Source: Flavobacteriales bacterium
Lineage (GTDB): Bacteria > Bacteroidota > Bacteroidia > Flavobacteriales_D > Cryomorphaceae
Assembly (NCBI GenBank): GCA_020200995.1
Contig: JAIVHQ010000002.1
Coordinates: 1-23,120, forward strand
DNA length: 23,120 nt
Reading direction: 5' to 3'
Both the position numbers and the translations under genes were made by a program. Of this stretch, positions 13,986 through 21,833 are shown in pieces. The notes below the pieces were generated by a model. That model did no database searches and was not told where the DNA came from. It was given only the letters and a program-made list of their open reading frames with translations. Position 1 is the stretch's first letter; every line of letters starts with the position of its first letter.

Positions 13986-14165
13986 TTAATCCTTTTTATC
14001 GTCGGGCACACTGTCTTCTTTGGTGGCATCCTTAAATTCTTTCATGCCGCGGCCCAAACCGCGCATCATCTCAGGAATTTTCTTACCTCCAAAAAGGAGC
14101 AGAATAACAACGGCAATTAGCACTACCTGTGGCCATCCGATGAATAAAAGTGTTGAAATCAGCAT
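13986..14165 (-). CDS. tatA: Sec-independent translocase TatA/TatB-type protein
   Basis: TatA-type proteins form the pore of the twin-arginine pathway in the inner membrane. This small gene encodes 59 residues starting MLISTLLFIGWPQVVLIAVV. One membrane helix (about 2-26) is followed by the hallmark hinge FGGKKIPEMMRGLGRGMKEF and a charged tail ending DDKKD. FGxKKxPEMxRxxG and the short tail favour TatA over TatB. ATG 14165 gives the standard N-terminus. An exact -7 box lies 15 bp upstream, and gatA begins 9 bp downstream of its stop. Confidence 0.92.
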   Translation of the reverse strand: MLISTLLFIGWPQVVLIAVVILLLFGGKKIPEMMRGLGRGMKEFKDATKEDSVPDDKKD

Positions 14166-14179
14166 GATTTGATTTTTTA

Positions 14180-14187
14180 CAAAAGTA
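14180..14187 (-). promoter_or_regulatory. tatA-gatA promoter, -7 element TACTTTTG
   Basis: On the minus strand TACTTTTG fits TAnnTTTG. It ends 14 bp before ATG 14165, the usual distance seen at the other promoters in this window. It makes tatA-gatA (and perhaps the transglycosylase genes beyond) transcribable separately from the envelope cluster upstream. Confidence 0.68.
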
Positions 14188-14210
14188 CGAAAATAAGATG
14201 AGCTTGTTTT

Positions 14211-15461
14211 CTATTGTCTAAAGATCCAAAGGGCCGGGTCTTGCTTTACGGGACCCGATTCTGAGACCTTCCAGATTTCGAGGTGGGCTTCGGTTTTTCC
14301 CGAAGTATCATCGGTGAGCACGGTGCCGATCACCTGTTTTACGGTGATTTTTTCACCTTTACTCACACGCACCTCCTTGAGGTTGGAATACACAGTGCGG
14401 TAGCCTCCGTGGTTAATGATGACATTCTGACCTGCACCCGGAATGCTGAATACACCGGAAACGGTGCCGTCAAAAATGGCGCGTACGGTCGAATTCGGGC
14501 TCGTGGCAATGTCCACACCGTTATTGGGGACGTTAATACCCGCCAGCAAAGGGTGGGGGTTGGTGCCGAATTTGGAAGTGATTACGCCGCGTTCGACCGG
14601 CCAGGGCAGCTTGCCTTTGTTGTTTTCAAAACTCGCGGAAAGTGCTGCTGCTTCGGGTGTGAGTGAGAATACCCCTGCATTGTCCTTTTTCGACGCCCGT
14701 ATTTCGGCTTCGATGATGCGCTGTATCTCTTTATTGAGATTTTTACGCTGCTTTTCCTGTGCCTTGAGCTTTTTCAGCAGCGACTTTTCTTCCTGCTTCA
14801 GCCCTGAAACGGACGTTTTCTGTTGTATTCGATCCTTAGAAAGCTCGTCTCGAGCTTGTTCTTCGCTATGAATCAGTAAGTCCTTCTCGTTGATTGTCTT
14901 GAGCAGTTCCAGGTTTAGAGCTGTTAGTCTTTCCTGCTTTTCCGCTATTTCGGCCGCTTGTTGTTCGCGGTACTTGGCAATCTGACGAAGGTGACGCACC
15001 CGCTGCGATGCCTGAAAAAAGTCTTCAGCGGCGAAGATAAACATCATCTTGTCTTGTGCGCGATTGCTTCGTTGGGCATAGCGAATCAGTCTGGCGTAAT
15101 TTTCCTTGAGGGCGTCAAGTTCTTTTTCGAGTTCGGCGTTGCGGGCTTTGTTTTCGCGAATGCGCTCGTTGTACATCCCGATTTCTCTGCGCAGGCTTTT
15201 GATGAGGTCTTCGCGCAGTGCTATTTTCTTATTTAGCAGCGAGAGCTCACCCTCTATCTTGCTGCGGCTTTGCTGCTTCTCCTTGAGCAAAGATGTGGTC
15301 ATCTTTATCTCATTGGTAATCCGATCTCGCTCTTTTTGCAGAGACTCCTTGTCCTGGGCCTGCGCTGACGCGAAGCTGCACACGAGGAGCATAGCTAAAA
15401 GTAGCTTAGCGAATGGGTGTGTACTTGTCGGGGATTCTGAACGGATAGCTTTGCGATTCAT
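14211..15461 (-). CDS. EnvC-like murein hydrolase activator (coiled coil + degenerate M23)
   Basis: EnvC-type proteins do not cut peptidoglycan themselves but activate amidases during septum splitting. The 416-residue protein has a signal peptide (…LLLAMLLVCSFASAQAQ). A long coiled coil follows at about 40-265, rich in E, K, Q and L (for example DKESLQKERDRITNEIKMTT), and then a LytM/M23 fold at about 300-412. The zinc-site residues of active M23 enzymes are largely missing: the HxGxD histidine is N313 (D317 is kept), and in the HLHFE motif the first His is E391 (H393 is kept). Y-x-H-L is also changed to YSNL. This indicates an activator. I chose ATG 15461 to keep a full signal peptide; it overlaps the DUF4292 gene by 56 bp. 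An alternative ATG at 15392 would give an unusually short signal peptide. Confidence 0.88.
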   Translation of the reverse strand: MNRKAIRSESPTSTHPFAKLLLAMLLVCSFASAQAQDKESLQKERDRITNEIKMTTSLLKEKQQSRSKIEGELSLLNKKIALREDLIKSLRREIGMYNERIRENKARNAELEKELDALKENYARLIRYAQRSNRAQDKMMFIFAAEDFFQASQRVRHLRQIAKYREQQAAEIAEKQERLTALNLELLKTINEKDLLIHSEEQARDELSKDRIQQKTSVSGLKQEEKSLLKKLKAQEKQRKNLNKEIQRIIEAEIRASKKDNAGVFSLTPEAAALSASFENNKGKLPWPVERGVITSKFGTNPHPLLAGINVPNNGVDIATSPNSTVRAIFDGTVSGVFSIPGAGQNVIINHGGYRTVYSNLKEVRVSKGEKITVKQVIGTVLTDDTSGKTEAHLEIWKVSESGPVKQDPALWIFRQ

Positions 15462-16293
15462 TGAGTCGGATGCGCGAGTAGGAGAGGTCAAATTTAGCGC
15501 TTTGATTCGGAGAGGAGGCGCGAATCGTAATTTTCATCGGAAACAGTTGTCCATCCACTTCTTCAAATTCTTCGTAGTCCACACGCAATGAACGCTTGTA
15601 GAGGACATCGTCTATTTGAGAACGCACCACCCTGAAGTCGCCCGGGCGGACATAGTACCGCTTCAAAATCAGGTCATCTTCGTCGTATTTGTCTTTGGCC
15701 TTTTCGAATTTGCGCTCCTTGACCACCCCCAGGGAGGGCATGCCGTAAATGTTTTCCACGATTTCGACCGACTTTCGCACCTTTCGTTTGGTCTTTGTGG
15801 TGAGCAGATAGTTTAAACCGTCCACGGATGCGTTGTATTTTTCTTCCGGGTCTATTTGAATCGGGTTTCCGGTGAGTAGGTTTTCCATCAGTTCAAATTC
15901 TGCGTAGTAGTTGATCAGGCTGTCGAGGATGTCGAAGGTGCCCGTGTAATAGTTGTTTTTCATCTTGTCGATGAACATGAGAGAATCGGGGCGCAACAAC
16001 ACCCGTGCTGCCTCAATACCCAGTGCCGGGGTGATGCTCATCCATATCGCACTGTCCGAGGCCATCCGCAGGTTAATTTTGAACGAGCCATTTTGAATGT
16101 CGCTCTTGGCGGATACCGACATTTTTCCGTTCAGGGAGGTAAATGAAAATGTGTGCATTTGCACCAGCTCCATCAGGGCATTGTCGCTCAGAGGCACCAG
16201 GGGGCTTTTGTCGAGTACCCGCTTGGTTCTGCACCCCGCCGAGGCGAGCAGCAGGATGCAAATACAAGCCATCAGGGCCCTTCGAACCCGCAT
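15406..16293 (-). CDS. DUF4292 family lipoprotein
   Basis: This 295-residue protein has a lipoprotein signal MRVRRALMACICILLLASAGC (lipidated C21). Its body resembles the DUF4292 family of Bacteroidota, in which a LolA/LolB-like lipoprotein fold is suspected: SFTSLNGKMSVSAKSDIQNG, ISMTPALGIEAAR-type segment, RPDSLMFIDKMKNNYYTGTF, and a late VDYEEFEEVDGQLFPMKITI. LolB-like proteins bind lipids or lipoproteins, but a role in outer-membrane lipoprotein insertion is inference. ATG 16293 lies one base after the TPR gene stop; an alternative ATG at 16314 would overlap it and place the signal later. The EnvC-like gene starts inside its 3' end. The order TPR - DUF4292 - M23 is, as I recall, conserved in Flavobacteriia. 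Confidence 0.87.
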   Translation of the reverse strand: MRVRRALMACICILLLASAGCRTKRVLDKSPLVPLSDNALMELVQMHTFSFTSLNGKMSVSAKSDIQNGSFKINLRMASDSAIWMSITPALGIEAARVLLRPDSLMFIDKMKNNYYTGTFDILDSLINYYAEFELMENLLTGNPIQIDPEEKYNASVDGLNYLLTTKTKRKVRKSVEIVENIYGMPSLGVVKERKFEKAKDKYDEDDLILKRYYVRPGDFRVVRSQIDDVLYKRSLRVDYEEFEEVDGQLFPMKITIRASSPNQSAKFDLSYSRIRLNESQSYPFRIPDKYTPIR

Positions 16294-16294
16294 C

Positions 16295-18085
16295 TTATTC
16301 TCCAATGCTTTCACTGTTTATTTTTGGAAGAATTTCTTCGGGGTCACCTCCTTCGTCAATGGCTTGCTGCCACCACCGAACTGCTTCTGCTTTTTGGCCA
16401 AGAGCTTTTAGCACATCACCAAAATGATCGAGCACCACAGGGTCTTTATCACCGCCGTTTTTGAGCGCTTCTTCGATCCAAAATTTGGCATTTTGATAGT
16501 TGCCGCGTTTATAGAGTACCCAACCGTAGGTGTCCTGAAAAGAGGCCTGATCGGGCACGAGGTTGTTGGCTTTTTTTGCCATGGTTTCCGCCTTTTCCAG
16601 CCTTTTTTCACGAACGGAAAGGTAGTAGGCGTAATTGTTGAGCACGAGTGCATTGTTACCGTCCAGCTCCAGCGATTCGTCGTAGGCCTTGTCCGATTTG
16701 TCATGCAAACCGGCGGCGTGGTATGCATCGCCGAGAGAGGTGTGGAAACGGGCTTCCATTTCATCGTTGTCGATCACCAACGCCAATCCCGTTTCAAGGG
16801 TTTCGATGGCCTTTTCGTTGTTTTCTTTTCCGAGCTGTGCCACGCCGTAAAAGAGGTAGAAAAGTGGCTGCATCGGGAAGAGCTCAACGGCTTGCTCACC
16901 GGCTTCCACCATGGCATCAAAATCGTTGAGCCGGGAGTCGATGGTCAGAATTTGCTGCCAGATCGGCGGGCGGTTGGCGTCGAGGTCTACCGCTTGCTTA
17001 AATTTCTTTCGGGCTGTTTCGAGGCTGTCGAGGTTGTAATAAATATCGCCCTGTATGGCAAACGACTTGGCCTCTTTGGGATGAACCTTCTCCAGGGCGG
17101 TACCCAATGATAAAATGAACTCGCTGCGTTTTTCCAGATTTTGCGCCGAGAGGTAGTCCAGGAGAATATTCACTTTGACATCTATGCCCAAATCCGCGCT
17201 TTCAAAAGCCCTGACCAGATAATTTTCAGACTTTTCGGTGTTTCCTTTCTTTTCGTAAAGCTCAAACAGGGCCATGAGCACCAATCCGTTTTCCGGGTTT
17301 TCAAAAAGCATAATTTCGTAGAGCTCGAGGGCGTCCTCCGGCCTGTCCATGTGCTGTAGGATTTCGGCCTTCATACCGTAGTAGCGCACCTCTTCGGGGT
17401 TGGCATCGATCAGGGCTGTCACTTCCGCCAGTGCCATGTCGTAGTCTTCCTTCTCGAGGTAAATGATCTGTTTTTGAACCGAGATCTCCTCATTGGGGCC
17501 CGTCATGGCCGTCAGTTCTTCATATACCTCCAGGGCTTCTTCATATTTGCCCCGGGCCGAGAGCAGGTTGGCCAGGTTGAAGTAGTTCTCGTACTCCTTA
17601 GGCTGGGCTGCGATGATTTCTCTGAATATTTTGGTGCTTTGGTCCAGATCGCTGGTTTCGGCGTAGAGCTGTGCCAAAAAGTGTGCGTACCAGATGTTTT
17701 CGCGATCGCTTTCTCTGGCGCCTTTGGCCAATTGCAATGCATCAGTAAACCGCCTCTGCTCGGCGTAAAGCTTCGCAATTTCAAACTTCGTAGCACCGCT
17801 TTCAGGGTTGATGCGCAGGGCATCAGTGAAATGCTTTTTGGCTTGTCCGTAATCGCCCAGAATCTTCGCTTTATTCCCGTCGAAAAAGAGCTTGGTGAAC
17901 TCCATCATTTCTTTCTCATTGAGAACGATGGGCTCTTTATCAGGGGTTTTGGAACCACCTAACCCGAGCATAGCGCAACCGTTCAGCCCTGCAAAAAGGA
18001 TGGACATTACAGCGAGTTTCATCATTTCCGGAAGGAAGCGACGTCTGTTGCAAATAGAATTTTGAATACCGTGTTTTACACTCAT
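16295..18085 (-). CDS. Tetratricopeptide-repeat lipoprotein
   Basis: This 596-residue protein carries a lipobox (FAGLNGC) with C37 counted from ATG 18085. About fourteen to sixteen TPR units then fill the rest, each with the W/L-G-Y-A-F-A-P style pattern: GDYGQAKKHFTDALRINPES, GKYEEALEVYEELTAMTG, RPEDALELYEIMLFENPENG, GLHDKSDKAYDESLELDGNN, GWVLYKRGNYQNAKFWIEEA. TPRs act as protein-binding scaffolds; the partner is unknown, but the genes on both sides point to cell-envelope assembly. ATG 18085 overlaps the nucleotidyltransferase stop as ATGA, which favours it. The internal ATG at 18025 would give a compact 17-residue lipoprotein signal (MMKLAVMSILFAGLNGC) and is a real alternative. The open frame continues upstream to 18172 inside the nucleotidyltransferase gene and is not used. 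Confidence 0.85.
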   Translation of the reverse strand: MSVKHGIQNSICNRRRFLPEMMKLAVMSILFAGLNGCAMLGLGGSKTPDKEPIVLNEKEMMEFTKLFFDGNKAKILGDYGQAKKHFTDALRINPESGATKFEIAKLYAEQRRFTDALQLAKGARESDRENIWYAHFLAQLYAETSDLDQSTKIFREIIAAQPKEYENYFNLANLLSARGKYEEALEVYEELTAMTGPNEEISVQKQIIYLEKEDYDMALAEVTALIDANPEEVRYYGMKAEILQHMDRPEDALELYEIMLFENPENGLVLMALFELYEKKGNTEKSENYLVRAFESADLGIDVKVNILLDYLSAQNLEKRSEFILSLGTALEKVHPKEAKSFAIQGDIYYNLDSLETARKKFKQAVDLDANRPPIWQQILTIDSRLNDFDAMVEAGEQAVELFPMQPLFYLFYGVAQLGKENNEKAIETLETGLALVIDNDEMEARFHTSLGDAYHAAGLHDKSDKAYDESLELDGNNALVLNNYAYYLSVREKRLEKAETMAKKANNLVPDQASFQDTYGWVLYKRGNYQNAKFWIEEALKNGGDKDPVVLDHFGDVLKALGQKAEAVRWWQQAIDEGGDPEEILPKINSESIGE

Positions 18086-19083
18086 TCTACAGTGTTGTAA
18101 TCTCCTACGCTCAGGTGCAATGATGGTTTGTGAACCGTTGTATGGTTGCCGATCATGCTGTCTTCGATGCACGCTCCGGTGATCGTAGTATGGCTTTGCA
18201 CAATGGTGTTTTTGATGCGTGCATTAGTGATACCACAATCTGTGCCAATCGAAACGTGGGGACCGATCACAGATTGCTTTACCCTGGCACCCGGCCCTAC
18301 ATAGCAGGGCAGAATGATCACGCTGTCGGTGACCTCGGCGGTGGGGTCAATGATCGAATTCGGGTATTTCAGCTCCAGGACGCGTGCGTGGGTGGCAATT
18401 GTGACGGGCGGATTTCCACAGTCCATCCACTCATCTACTTTTCCCGGGGCTAACTTTGCTCCTTTGTCGGCCATGCGCTTGAGGGCGTCCGGGAGTTGGT
18501 ACTCGCCGCCTTTGGTTACGTTGTTTTCCAGGAGGTATGCAATTTCACGGGCCAGGTCTTCTCCCTTTTTGAAGTAGTACACGCCGATCATTGCGAGGTC
18601 GCTTACAAATTCGACGGGTTTTTCCACAAAATCGGTAATATCGCCGTCGCCGTTCAGCTTGACCACTCCGAATGCCGAAGGATCCTCGATCTGCTTCACC
18701 CAGAGCACCCCGTCTTTGGAAGGATCGAGTTTGAAATCGGCGGTAAAAAGGGTGTCGGCAAAAGCGACAATGACTTTTCCCTTGAGGGCTTCGCGCGCGC
18801 AGTGCACCGCGTGGGCAGTACCGAGGGGCTCATCCTGATAGGCGATGTGGCCTTTGGCACCGAGGCTTTCGGCTACACTTTTGAGATGGTCTTCGGCCTC
18901 CTTACCGAAACGGCCGGTGATAAAAAAGATGTTTTCAACCTTATCGTCCGTCATGGCGGCCAGATCTTCAGCGAGGTGCTGTACAATGGGCTTTCCCGCC
19001 AGGGGAACAAGCGGCTTCGGTACGGTGAGGGTGTGTGGCCGGAGGCGTTTTCCCATGCCGGCCATGGGTATAATGATGTTCAT
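18082..19083 (-). CDS. Sugar-phosphate nucleotidyltransferase with left-handed helix domain
   Basis: The enzyme joins a sugar 1-phosphate to an NTP to make an NDP-sugar and pyrophosphate. The 333 residues begin MNIIIPMAGMGKRLRPHTLT, with the nucleotide-binding GMGKRLRPxT (9-18) and PKPLVPLAGKP (22-32, catalytic-type K23). PLGTAHAV (86-93) and an ADTLF metal-site segment (D110) follow, and then FVEKP. The first 235 residues form the Rossmann-type domain. The last 90 or so are a left-handed beta-helix of hexapeptides (IIDPTAEVTDSVIILPCYVG). This layout fits the glucose-1-phosphate thymidylyl/uridylyltransferase-like group; the exact base and sugar cannot be told. It lies 7 bp after the damaged dut and overlaps the TPR gene by 4 bp. 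With the flippase two genes upstream it points to surface polysaccharide synthesis. Confidence 0.9.
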   Translation of the reverse strand: MNIIIPMAGMGKRLRPHTLTVPKPLVPLAGKPIVQHLAEDLAAMTDDKVENIFFITGRFGKEAEDHLKSVAESLGAKGHIAYQDEPLGTAHAVHCAREALKGKVIVAFADTLFTADFKLDPSKDGVLWVKQIEDPSAFGVVKLNGDGDITDFVEKPVEFVSDLAMIGVYYFKKGEDLAREIAYLLENNVTKGGEYQLPDALKRMADKGAKLAPGKVDEWMDCGNPPVTIATHARVLELKYPNSIIDPTAEVTDSVIILPCYVGPGARVKQSVIGPHVSIGTDCGITNARIKNTIVQSHTTITGACIEDSMIGNHTTVHKPSLHLSVGDYNTVE

Positions 19084-19090
19084 TTGTCTT

Positions 19091-19469
19091 TCAGGCGTTT
19101 ATTCCGGTGCTCCCGAAGCCTCCTTCACCGCGCACGGTGTCGCTCAGCTTATCGGTTTCTTTAAAGTTTACCTGTTCATAGCGGGCCACCACCATTTGTG
19201 CAATCCGGTCGCCGTCATTCACAAGTACTTCATCAGGCGACAAATTTACCAATAATACCTTGACCTCACCACGGTAGTCGGCATCGATGTTGGGCTTCAG
19301 TGCCTGCGGGCAGGGCGATGTAAAGGCCTGTGGGAATAAGCTTTCGCTCCATAGGTGCGAGGGTGATCGGCGCATCAAGATCGGCCCGAAGGTCGAGGCC
19401 GGCGCTTTGTGAAGTGGCGTAGGAGGGAAGCGGGTGCTTCGATCGGTTGATGATTTCAGTGTCAGTCAT
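19091..19469 (-). pseudogene. dut: dut with an internal deletion
   Basis: Dut hydrolyses dUTP to dUMP and keeps uracil out of DNA. The 5' part from ATG 19469 reads MTDTEIINRSKHPLPSYATS with motif 1 (SAGLDLRADL) and continues to ALPAGTEAQ. After the junction near 19289-19290 the family resumes in another frame with IDADYRGEVKVLLVNLSPDE (motif 3), DGDRIAQMVVARYE (motif 4) and the C-terminal motif 5 GEGGFGSTGINA, ending at TGA 19091. Motif 2 (RPRSGLA) and about 20 residues around it are absent. By comparison with a normal length near 145 residues, about 59 or 62 bp were lost, which also shifts the frame. Without motif 2 no trimer active site can form. The ATG overlaps the flippase stop by 8 bp. 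Both loss of an often essential gene and an assembly error are possible. Confidence 0.88.
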
Positions 19470-20955
19470 TTTTTGTCAATTTCAAATTTCGCAGTCGTTG
19501 TTCTCGCACCCAAACCACTGCTGCAAAGGTGCCCACGGCAAGGGCGCCTGTTCCGTATTTCAATACCGATTCGAATCCGATCAACCTGTGACCGGCATAG
19601 AGGGCTGCCGCCAGGAGTATATAAAAAGCAAATGCGCGAAGTTGGTAGGGGATGGGGTTGTGCTTTTGGCCCAGGCCGTAAGAGATCAGCATCATCGCAG
19701 CGTAAGCACCCAAGGTGGCCCATGCGCAGCCGTAATAGCTGAAATGCGGGATGAGTAGCACGTTCATCACCACGGTCACCGCCGCTCCGGCAAAGGCGAT
19801 CAGTGCGCCGTAGCGCGTCTTGTCTGTGAGCTTGTACCAGAACGAAAGGTTGAAAACCACACCAAAACAAAAATATGCCAGGAGCAAAATGGGCACCACG
19901 TCGCGGCCTTCTCGCAGTTCTTCGCCCACCATCATCATAGCCACGTCGAGGAAGCACAGCAAGGTGAGGGTGATAAAGGCCGCCGCAATCACGTAGTACT
20001 TCATCACTTCTGCCTGGGTATCGTCACTCTCTTTTTTGGCCAGTGAAAAGATGAAGGGTTCGGCCGCATACCTGTAGGCTTGAATGCCGATGCTGAGCAG
20101 CATGGCCACTTTGTAGCAGGCGCCGTAAATGCCGAGCTGGGCCCGCGCCTCCTCTTCGGGAAGAGGTGAGAGTCGGATGAAAAACACCCGGTCGAAGGTC
20201 TCGTTCACAATCCCCGCCAGGCCCAAAAACAGCAGGGGAAGGGCATAGGGATAGAGCTGCTTTGCCACCTTAACGTGAAAGCCTTTGAACACATCACGCA
20301 TCCAGGGGCTGAGCAGCAAAAATTTGAACCCGCTGCTGATGAGGTTGGCCACAAATACATAGCCGATACCGAATTCGGGGTTGTAGAATGAACGAATCAA
20401 GCCGCTGCCCGGATAGCTGCTGTCTTCCATTGCCGCCGGGCAATACATCAGCAAGAACAGATTGAGCAAAATATACAGACCTATGCTACCGAGGTTGACG
20501 CCTACAAACACCACCGCCTTGTTCAGCAAGCGAAGACGGGCAAAAGGAATGGTGGTGAGTACATCTAAGCCCACAATCACGGCGAAATACACGATGTAAT
20601 TCGGGTTGCTGCCGTAGTGAAGCCCCTCGGCAATCGACGATACATTGGTGAGTACCAGAATCAGAAAAATGCCCGTGGTGGTGAGGACTGAAATGAATGC
20701 CGTGCTGAATACGCGGCTTTGATCTTCAGGATTTTTTGCGGCACCGCCAAATCGGAAAAATGCCGTTTCCATGCCGTAGGTCAGCATCACGACCAGGAAG
20801 GCCACCATGCCGTACAGCTCTGTGATGGCCCCGAATTCGCCTGCAACAAATACCCGCGTGTGCAGGTATACAAGCAGGTAGTTGAGCAGCCGGCCCGCAA
20901 TGCTGCTCACACCGTATACTGCGGTCTGTCCGGCGAGTTTTTTCAGCGCATTCAT
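19462..20955 (-). CDS. Oligosaccharide flippase, Wzx/MATE-type polysaccharide transporter
   Basis: Wzx-type flippases move lipid-linked oligosaccharide units across the inner membrane. This 497-residue protein begins MNALKKLAGQTAVYGVSSIA and continues GRLLNYLLVYLHTRVF, the N-terminal signature of the polysaccharide-biosynthesis family. Twelve to fourteen hydrophobic helices follow, among them YGMVAFLVVMLTYGMETAFF, SSGFKFLLLSPWMRDVF and YALPLLFLGLAGIVNETFDR. The ETFDRVFFIRLSP segment is typical of Bacteroidota members. The last helix is followed by a short basic tail. It starts 30 bp after the crotonase and overlaps dut by 8 bp. MurJ (lipid II flippase) is a less likely alternative because the N-terminal helices and VNETFDR motif fit the O-antigen type. 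The substrate is unknown. Confidence 0.9.
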   Translation of the reverse strand: MNALKKLAGQTAVYGVSSIAGRLLNYLLVYLHTRVFVAGEFGAITELYGMVAFLVVMLTYGMETAFFRFGGAAKNPEDQSRVFSTAFISVLTTTGIFLILVLTNVSSIAEGLHYGSNPNYIVYFAVIVGLDVLTTIPFARLRLLNKAVVFVGVNLGSIGLYILLNLFLLMYCPAAMEDSSYPGSGLIRSFYNPEFGIGYVFVANLISSGFKFLLLSPWMRDVFKGFHVKVAKQLYPYALPLLFLGLAGIVNETFDRVFFIRLSPLPEEEARAQLGIYGACYKVAMLLSIGIQAYRYAAEPFIFSLAKKESDDTQAEVMKYYVIAAAFITLTLLCFLDVAMMMVGEELREGRDVVPILLLAYFCFGVVFNLSFWYKLTDKTRYGALIAFAGAAVTVVMNVLLIPHFSYYGCAWATLGAYAAMMLISYGLGQKHNPIPYQLRAFAFYILLAAALYAGHRLIGFESVLKYGTGALAVGTFAAVVWVREQRLRNLKLTKND

Positions 20956-20985
20956 CTGGCGAGGCGGAGGATCATATGATGGCCG

Positions 20986-21765
20986 CTAAGCGGTGAAGTT
21001 CGGTTTTCTCTTTTCGAGAAATGCCGATGTACCTTCTTTGAAATCGGCAGAGTCAAAACAGGATGCGAAAGCTTCTATTTCTGCTTCGGCACCGGCTTTG
21101 GCCTCGCCCTTGTCGCTATTGACCGCTCGAATGGCGGCAGAAATTGCTGTCGGTGAGTTCGCAGAGATGCGTCGGGCCAGTTCCATGCAGGCATCGATCA
21201 GGGCTTCAGGTTCGGTCACACGGTTGATCAGTCCGACGCGAAAGGCCTCCTCCGCGTTGAGTTTTTTTGCCGAAAGGATCATTTCAAATGCGAGTCCCTT
21301 ACCCACCAGTTCCGGAAGCCGCCGGGTGCCGCCGTAGCCCGGAATTACGCCGAGTCCCGTCTCCGGGAGGCCCATCAGGGCATTGGTTGAAGCGATGCGG
21401 ATGTGGCAGCTCATGGCCAGCTCCAGGCCTCCACCGAGGGCGAAGCCATTGATGGCAGCGATCACGGGTTTGGTCATGTGCGGTATCATGTCGAAGAGGC
21501 CGCGGTGGCCGGAGGCACTTAACTCAAGGCCTTCTTCTTTGGAGAAGCCCGCGAATTCCGAAACATCGGCACCGGCCACAAAGGCCTTTTCACCGACACC
21601 TGTGAGGATCACCGCGCGTGTTGCCTTGTCGCTATCCGCTTCTTTGAGCGCAGCTGAGAGCTCGGCGATGGTTTCTATGTTGAGGGCGTTGAGCTTCGAC
21701 GGGCGGTTGATGGTGATGGTGCGCACATTTTCGCTTTGTGCTACTTCTACGTTTTGGTATGGCAT
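20986..21765 (-). CDS. Enoyl-CoA hydratase / crotonase family protein
   Basis: The 259-residue protein fits the usual length for short-chain enoyl-CoA hydratase, which adds water to 2-enoyl-CoA in fatty-acid or amino-acid breakdown. It has the oxyanion-hole segments AFVAGADVSEF (61-71) and INGFALGGGLELAMSC (105-120). The two catalytic glutamates are E115 and E135 (LPETGLGVIPGYGGTRRL). Both glutamates favour hydratase over isomerase or 4-chlorobenzoyl-type branches, but exact substrate and pathway cannot be assigned. It is the first gene of the long minus-strand run, with its own -7 box 17 bp upstream, and diverges from the metalloprotease gene. Confidence 0.92.
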   Translation of the reverse strand: MPYQNVEVAQSENVRTITINRPSKLNALNIETIAELSAALKEADSDKATRAVILTGVGEKAFVAGADVSEFAGFSKEEGLELSASGHRGLFDMIPHMTKPVIAAINGFALGGGLELAMSCHIRIASTNALMGLPETGLGVIPGYGGTRRLPELVGKGLAFEMILSAKKLNAEEAFRVGLINRVTEPEALIDACMELARRISANSPTAISAAIRAVNSDKGEAKAGAEAEIEAFASCFDSADFKEGTSAFLEKRKPNFTA

Positions 21766-21781
21766 TGAAGGCGGTTTTTAA

Positions 21782-21789
21782 CAAAGGTA
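21782..21789 (-). promoter_or_regulatory. Crotonase operon promoter, -7 element TACCTTTG
   Basis: On the minus strand TACCTTTG matches TAnnTTTG exactly and ends 16 bp before ATG 21765. It is the same octamer as in the tRNA-Arg promoter. The palindrome at 21798-21812 begins 9 bp upstream of it. Confidence 0.72.
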
Positions 21790-21797
21790 AGGGTCTC

Positions 21798-21812
21798 GGC
21801 TTAAATTAAGCC
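21798..21812. promoter_or_regulatory. 15-bp palindrome between divergent promoters
   Basis: GGCTTAA-A-TTAAGCC is a perfect 7-1-7 palindrome placed between the minus-strand -7 box (21782-21789) and the plus-strand -7 box (21821-21828), 8 bp from each. The spacing suits an operator that could act on both promoters. A smaller CCC-GATT-GGG inverted repeat follows at 21811-21820. No regulator gene is nearby. Confidence 0.5.
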
Positions 21813-21820
21813 CGATTGGG

Positions 21821-21828
21821 TAGATTTG
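21821..21828 (+). promoter_or_regulatory. Metalloprotease promoter, -7 element TAGATTTG
   Basis: TAGATTTG matches TAnnTTTG exactly. It ends only 5 bp before ATG 21834, so the expected transcript start lies at or within a few bases of the start codon, implying a nearly leaderless mRNA. Confidence 0.6.
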
Positions 21829-21833
21829 TCATC

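Noticed and set aside
18086..18172. N-terminal extension of the TPR gene
   Set aside because: It lies within the nucleotidyltransferase coding region in another frame and has no similarity to TPR lipoproteins.
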